From assembly GCF_900112575.1 (NCBI RefSeq), contig NZ_FOMH01000008.1, positions 282,860 through 346,859 on the forward strand: a stretch of 64,000 nt of DNA, in the 5' to 3' direction. The notes under the pieces were generated by a model. That model was not told the DNA's origin. It ran no database searches and saw only the letters and a program-made list of their open reading frames with translations. This document shows positions 62,359-64,000 of this stretch, piece after piece. This DNA comes from Flavobacterium phragmitis (GTDB lineage Bacteria; Bacteroidota; Bacteroidia; Flavobacteriales; Flavobacteriaceae). Every line of letters begins with the position of its first letter. Position 1 is the first letter of the stretch. The translations under genes and the position numbers were made by a program.

Positions 62359-63783
62359 GTGAAAAAAGAACATGAAAATGTAGAAGACAGCCAGCTGAAA
62401 CGCGGACTGACTAATCGCCACATTCAGTTAATTGCTTTAGGAGGATCAATAGGAACAGGTCTTTTCCTTGGTATTGGTCCAGCAGCAGTATTAGCAGGAC
62501 CATCTGTAATTCTGGGATACGCTATTGCTGGAATTATCGCCTTTTTTATTATGAGACAGCTTGGTGAAATGGTTGTCGAAGAACCTGTTTCAGGAAGTTT
62601 CAGCTATTTTGCTTATAAATATTGCGGTTCTTTTGCAGGTTTTGCATCGGGCTGGAATTACTGGATTTTATACATTTTAGTCAGTATGGCTGAACTTACA
62701 GCCATTGGGGTCTACGTCCAGTTCTGGTGGCCCGAAATTCCGCTGTGGGCATCCAGTTTGTTTTTCTTTTTGGTGATTAATGCTTTGAATTTTGCTTCCG
62801 TAAAAGTCTATGGAGAAACAGAATTTTGGTTCTCCATCATAAAAGTGGTAGCTATTATTGCTATGATTCTTTTTGGTACTTACTTATTGGTAAGTGGAAC
62901 AGGAGGAGAGCAGGCAACTATTCATAATTTATATAATGATGGAGGTTTTTTTCCAAAAGGCATCTTTGAAAAAACGGCAACCGGAGATTTTCAGGGCTTA
63001 TTGTCGGCAATGGCACTGATTATGTTTTCTTTTGGAGGATTAGAACTCATTGGCATTACGGCAGCCGAAGCAGAAAATCCGGAAAAAAACATTCCAAAAG
63101 CAACCAATCAGGTTATTTATAGAATTCTGATATTTTATGTTGGAGCTTTAGTTATTTTATTTGCCTTGTCGCCATGGAGACAGATTACGACAGACAGCAG
63201 TCCTTTTGTAATGGTTTTTCAAAATTTAAACGGAATGGAGTTTGAGCTGTTTGGCAATAAAATATATTTTACGCGTCTTATTGCCAATGTGCTTAATCTA
63301 ATTGTTTTAACTGCTGCTTTATCGGTTTATAACAGTAGCGTTTACAGCAACTCCCGTATGTTATTTGGTTTAGCCGATCAAGGTAGTGCGCCTCAATTTT
63401 TAAAGAAGCTAAACAAACAATCAGTGCCAGTAAATGCTATTTTGATTTCGTCCTGTTTTGCAGCCATCTGTATTTTAATCAATAAAGTAATTCCGGAAGA
63501 GGCTTTTAGTATTTTAATGTCTTTAGTAGTGTCTTGTTTAGTGATTAACTGGGTTATGATTTCGTATACACACCTGCAATTTAGACGGACAAAAGATCAG
63601 GAAAACATAAAAACCAAGTTCGCATCCCTATTTTATCCGGTAAGCAATTATATTTGTTTTGTGTTTTTATTGGGTATTTTATCCATTATGTGGATGACGA
63701 ATATGAAAATATCGGTAGAATTGATTCCTATTTGGCTGGGTATTTTGTTTGTATTTTATAAAGTTTTTAAAGTAAAAAAATAA
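62359..63783 (+). CDS. Amino-acid permease, APC superfamily
   Basis: A 474-residue inner-membrane transporter with about 12 helices. It has the AAT-family opening LKRGLTNRHIQLIALGGSIG, TGLFLGIGPAAVLAGPSVIL in helix 1 (substrate-binding GSIGTG), GEMVVEEPVSGSFSYFAYKY between helices 2 and 3, and SFGGLELIGITAAEAENPEK in helix 6. This is the group of E. coli AroP, ProY, CycA and GabP; the specific amino acid is not clear. Start is GTG at 62359; there is no earlier in-frame ATG. Single gene. Confidence 0.93.
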   Translation: MKKEHENVEDSQLKRGLTNRHIQLIALGGSIGTGLFLGIGPAAVLAGPSVILGYAIAGIIAFFIMRQLGEMVVEEPVSGSFSYFAYKYCGSFAGFASGWNYWILYILVSMAELTAIGVYVQFWWPEIPLWASSLFFFLVINALNFASVKVYGETEFWFSIIKVVAIIAMILFGTYLLVSGTGGEQATIHNLYNDGGFFPKGIFEKTATGDFQGLLSAMALIMFSFGGLELIGITAAEAENPEKNIPKATNQVIYRILIFYVGALVILFALSPWRQITTDSSPFVMVFQNLNGMEFELFGNKIYFTRLIANVLNLIVLTAALSVYNSSVYSNSRMLFGLADQGSAPQFLKKLNKQSVPVNAILISSCFAAICILINKVIPEEAFSILMSLVVSCLVINWVMISYTHLQFRRTKDQENIKTKFASLFYPVSNYICFVFLLGILSIMWMTNMKISVELIPIWLGILFVFYKVFKVKK

Positions 63784-63829
63784 GTAGCTTTTACGGTATT
63801 ATTTTTTGATACATTGAAGAAAAGTTTTT

Positions 63830-63966
63830 AAACACAGAGAGACATAGTTAATTCCTTATCTATAAAAGGAAACAAAAAAGAAACTAGTTTCTTAACACAT
63901 AGCTTTGTGTTTTATTAAAAGTGAAACGACTTTTACCATGAAGAAAATCTATGTTTCTATGTGTTT
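63830..63966 (+). repeat. ~137-bp intergenic repeat, copy 2
   Basis: Same element as 47613-47751 in the opposite orientation, with GAAACTAGTTTC at 63880-63891 and CTATGTTTCTATGTGTTT at its end. It is the last recognisable item; the remaining bases to 64000 hold nothing supported. Confidence 0.8.
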
Positions 63967-64000
63967 AAAAAATAATTACACTCAACGATTTATTGCATAT

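Noticed and set aside
63784..64000. Transposon end at the window edge
   Set aside because: The inverted-repeat element at 63830-63966 encodes nothing and no transposase is visible in the window; recorded as a repeat only.

Overview
The window is AT-rich bacterial DNA with the signature of the Bacteroidota, most likely a terrestrial or freshwater Flavobacterium. The reasons are: a SusC/SusD pair, a hybrid two-component regulator (sensor, kinase, receiver and AraC DNA-binding parts in one chain), a type IX secretion sorting tail on a giant secreted enzyme, many lipoprotein signals of the short Flavobacterium type, and -7 promoter boxes of the TAnnTTTG form rather than E. coli boxes. No rRNA, tRNA, CRISPR array, integrase or transposase was seen.

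Layout. From 1 to about 9.3 kb there is a mixed set of small operons: a cut-off VOC protein, lipoprotein, Crp/Fnr and XRE regulators, a divergent SDR/HxlR pair with a cluster of GTAAC sites, a luciferase-like oxidoreductase, a GNAT acetyltransferase behind a sigma-54-like promoter, a 3-methyladenine DNA glycosylase and a DUF763 protein. From 9.3 to 14.2 kb a TonB-linked outer membrane receptor is divergent from a LytS-type kinase and LytTR regulator. From 14.4 to 20.9 kb lie a PhoA-family phosphatase, the decayed tail of an alcohol dehydrogenase gene, and an mprF / DUF998 / acvB-like operon for synthesis and hydrolysis of aminoacylated phospholipid. A PL14-like lipoprotein, katG and an SDR-AraC operon follow to 26.6 kb.

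The centre (26.9-53.0 kb) is one large polysaccharide utilization locus: a BNR_4 beta-propeller enzyme (GH145/PL25 type), GH2 beta-galactosidase, hybrid two-component regulator, GH105 unsaturated glucuronyl hydrolase, SusC, SusD, a 1293-residue surface protein with a GH128-like catalytic domain, GH16, GH43 (exo-beta-1,3-galactanase type), GH154 (DUF2264, beta-glucuronidase type) and GH43 (arabinofuranosidase type). This set matches the enzymes that other Bacteroidota use on plant arabinogalactan proteins: beta-1,3-galactan backbone, beta-1,6-galactan side chains, and arabinose, glucuronic acid and rhamnose caps. There is no sulfatase, which argues against a marine ulvan target. The susC and GH2 genes share a promoter architecture: a direct repeat of CCC-rich half-sites 23 bp apart, with a TAnnTTTG box 48-49 bp from its start, probably the operator of the regulator encoded between them.

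From 53 to 64 kb are a lipoprotein/secreted-protein pair, an SDR with a C-terminal membrane anchor, a small membrane protein with a PRC-barrel protein, a single-domain response regulator, a large AsmA-type protein and an amino-acid permease. A 46-bp regulatory module is repeated upstream of the PRC-barrel operon and the response regulator, and a ~138-bp intergenic repeat occurs in opposite orientation at 47.6 and 63.8 kb.
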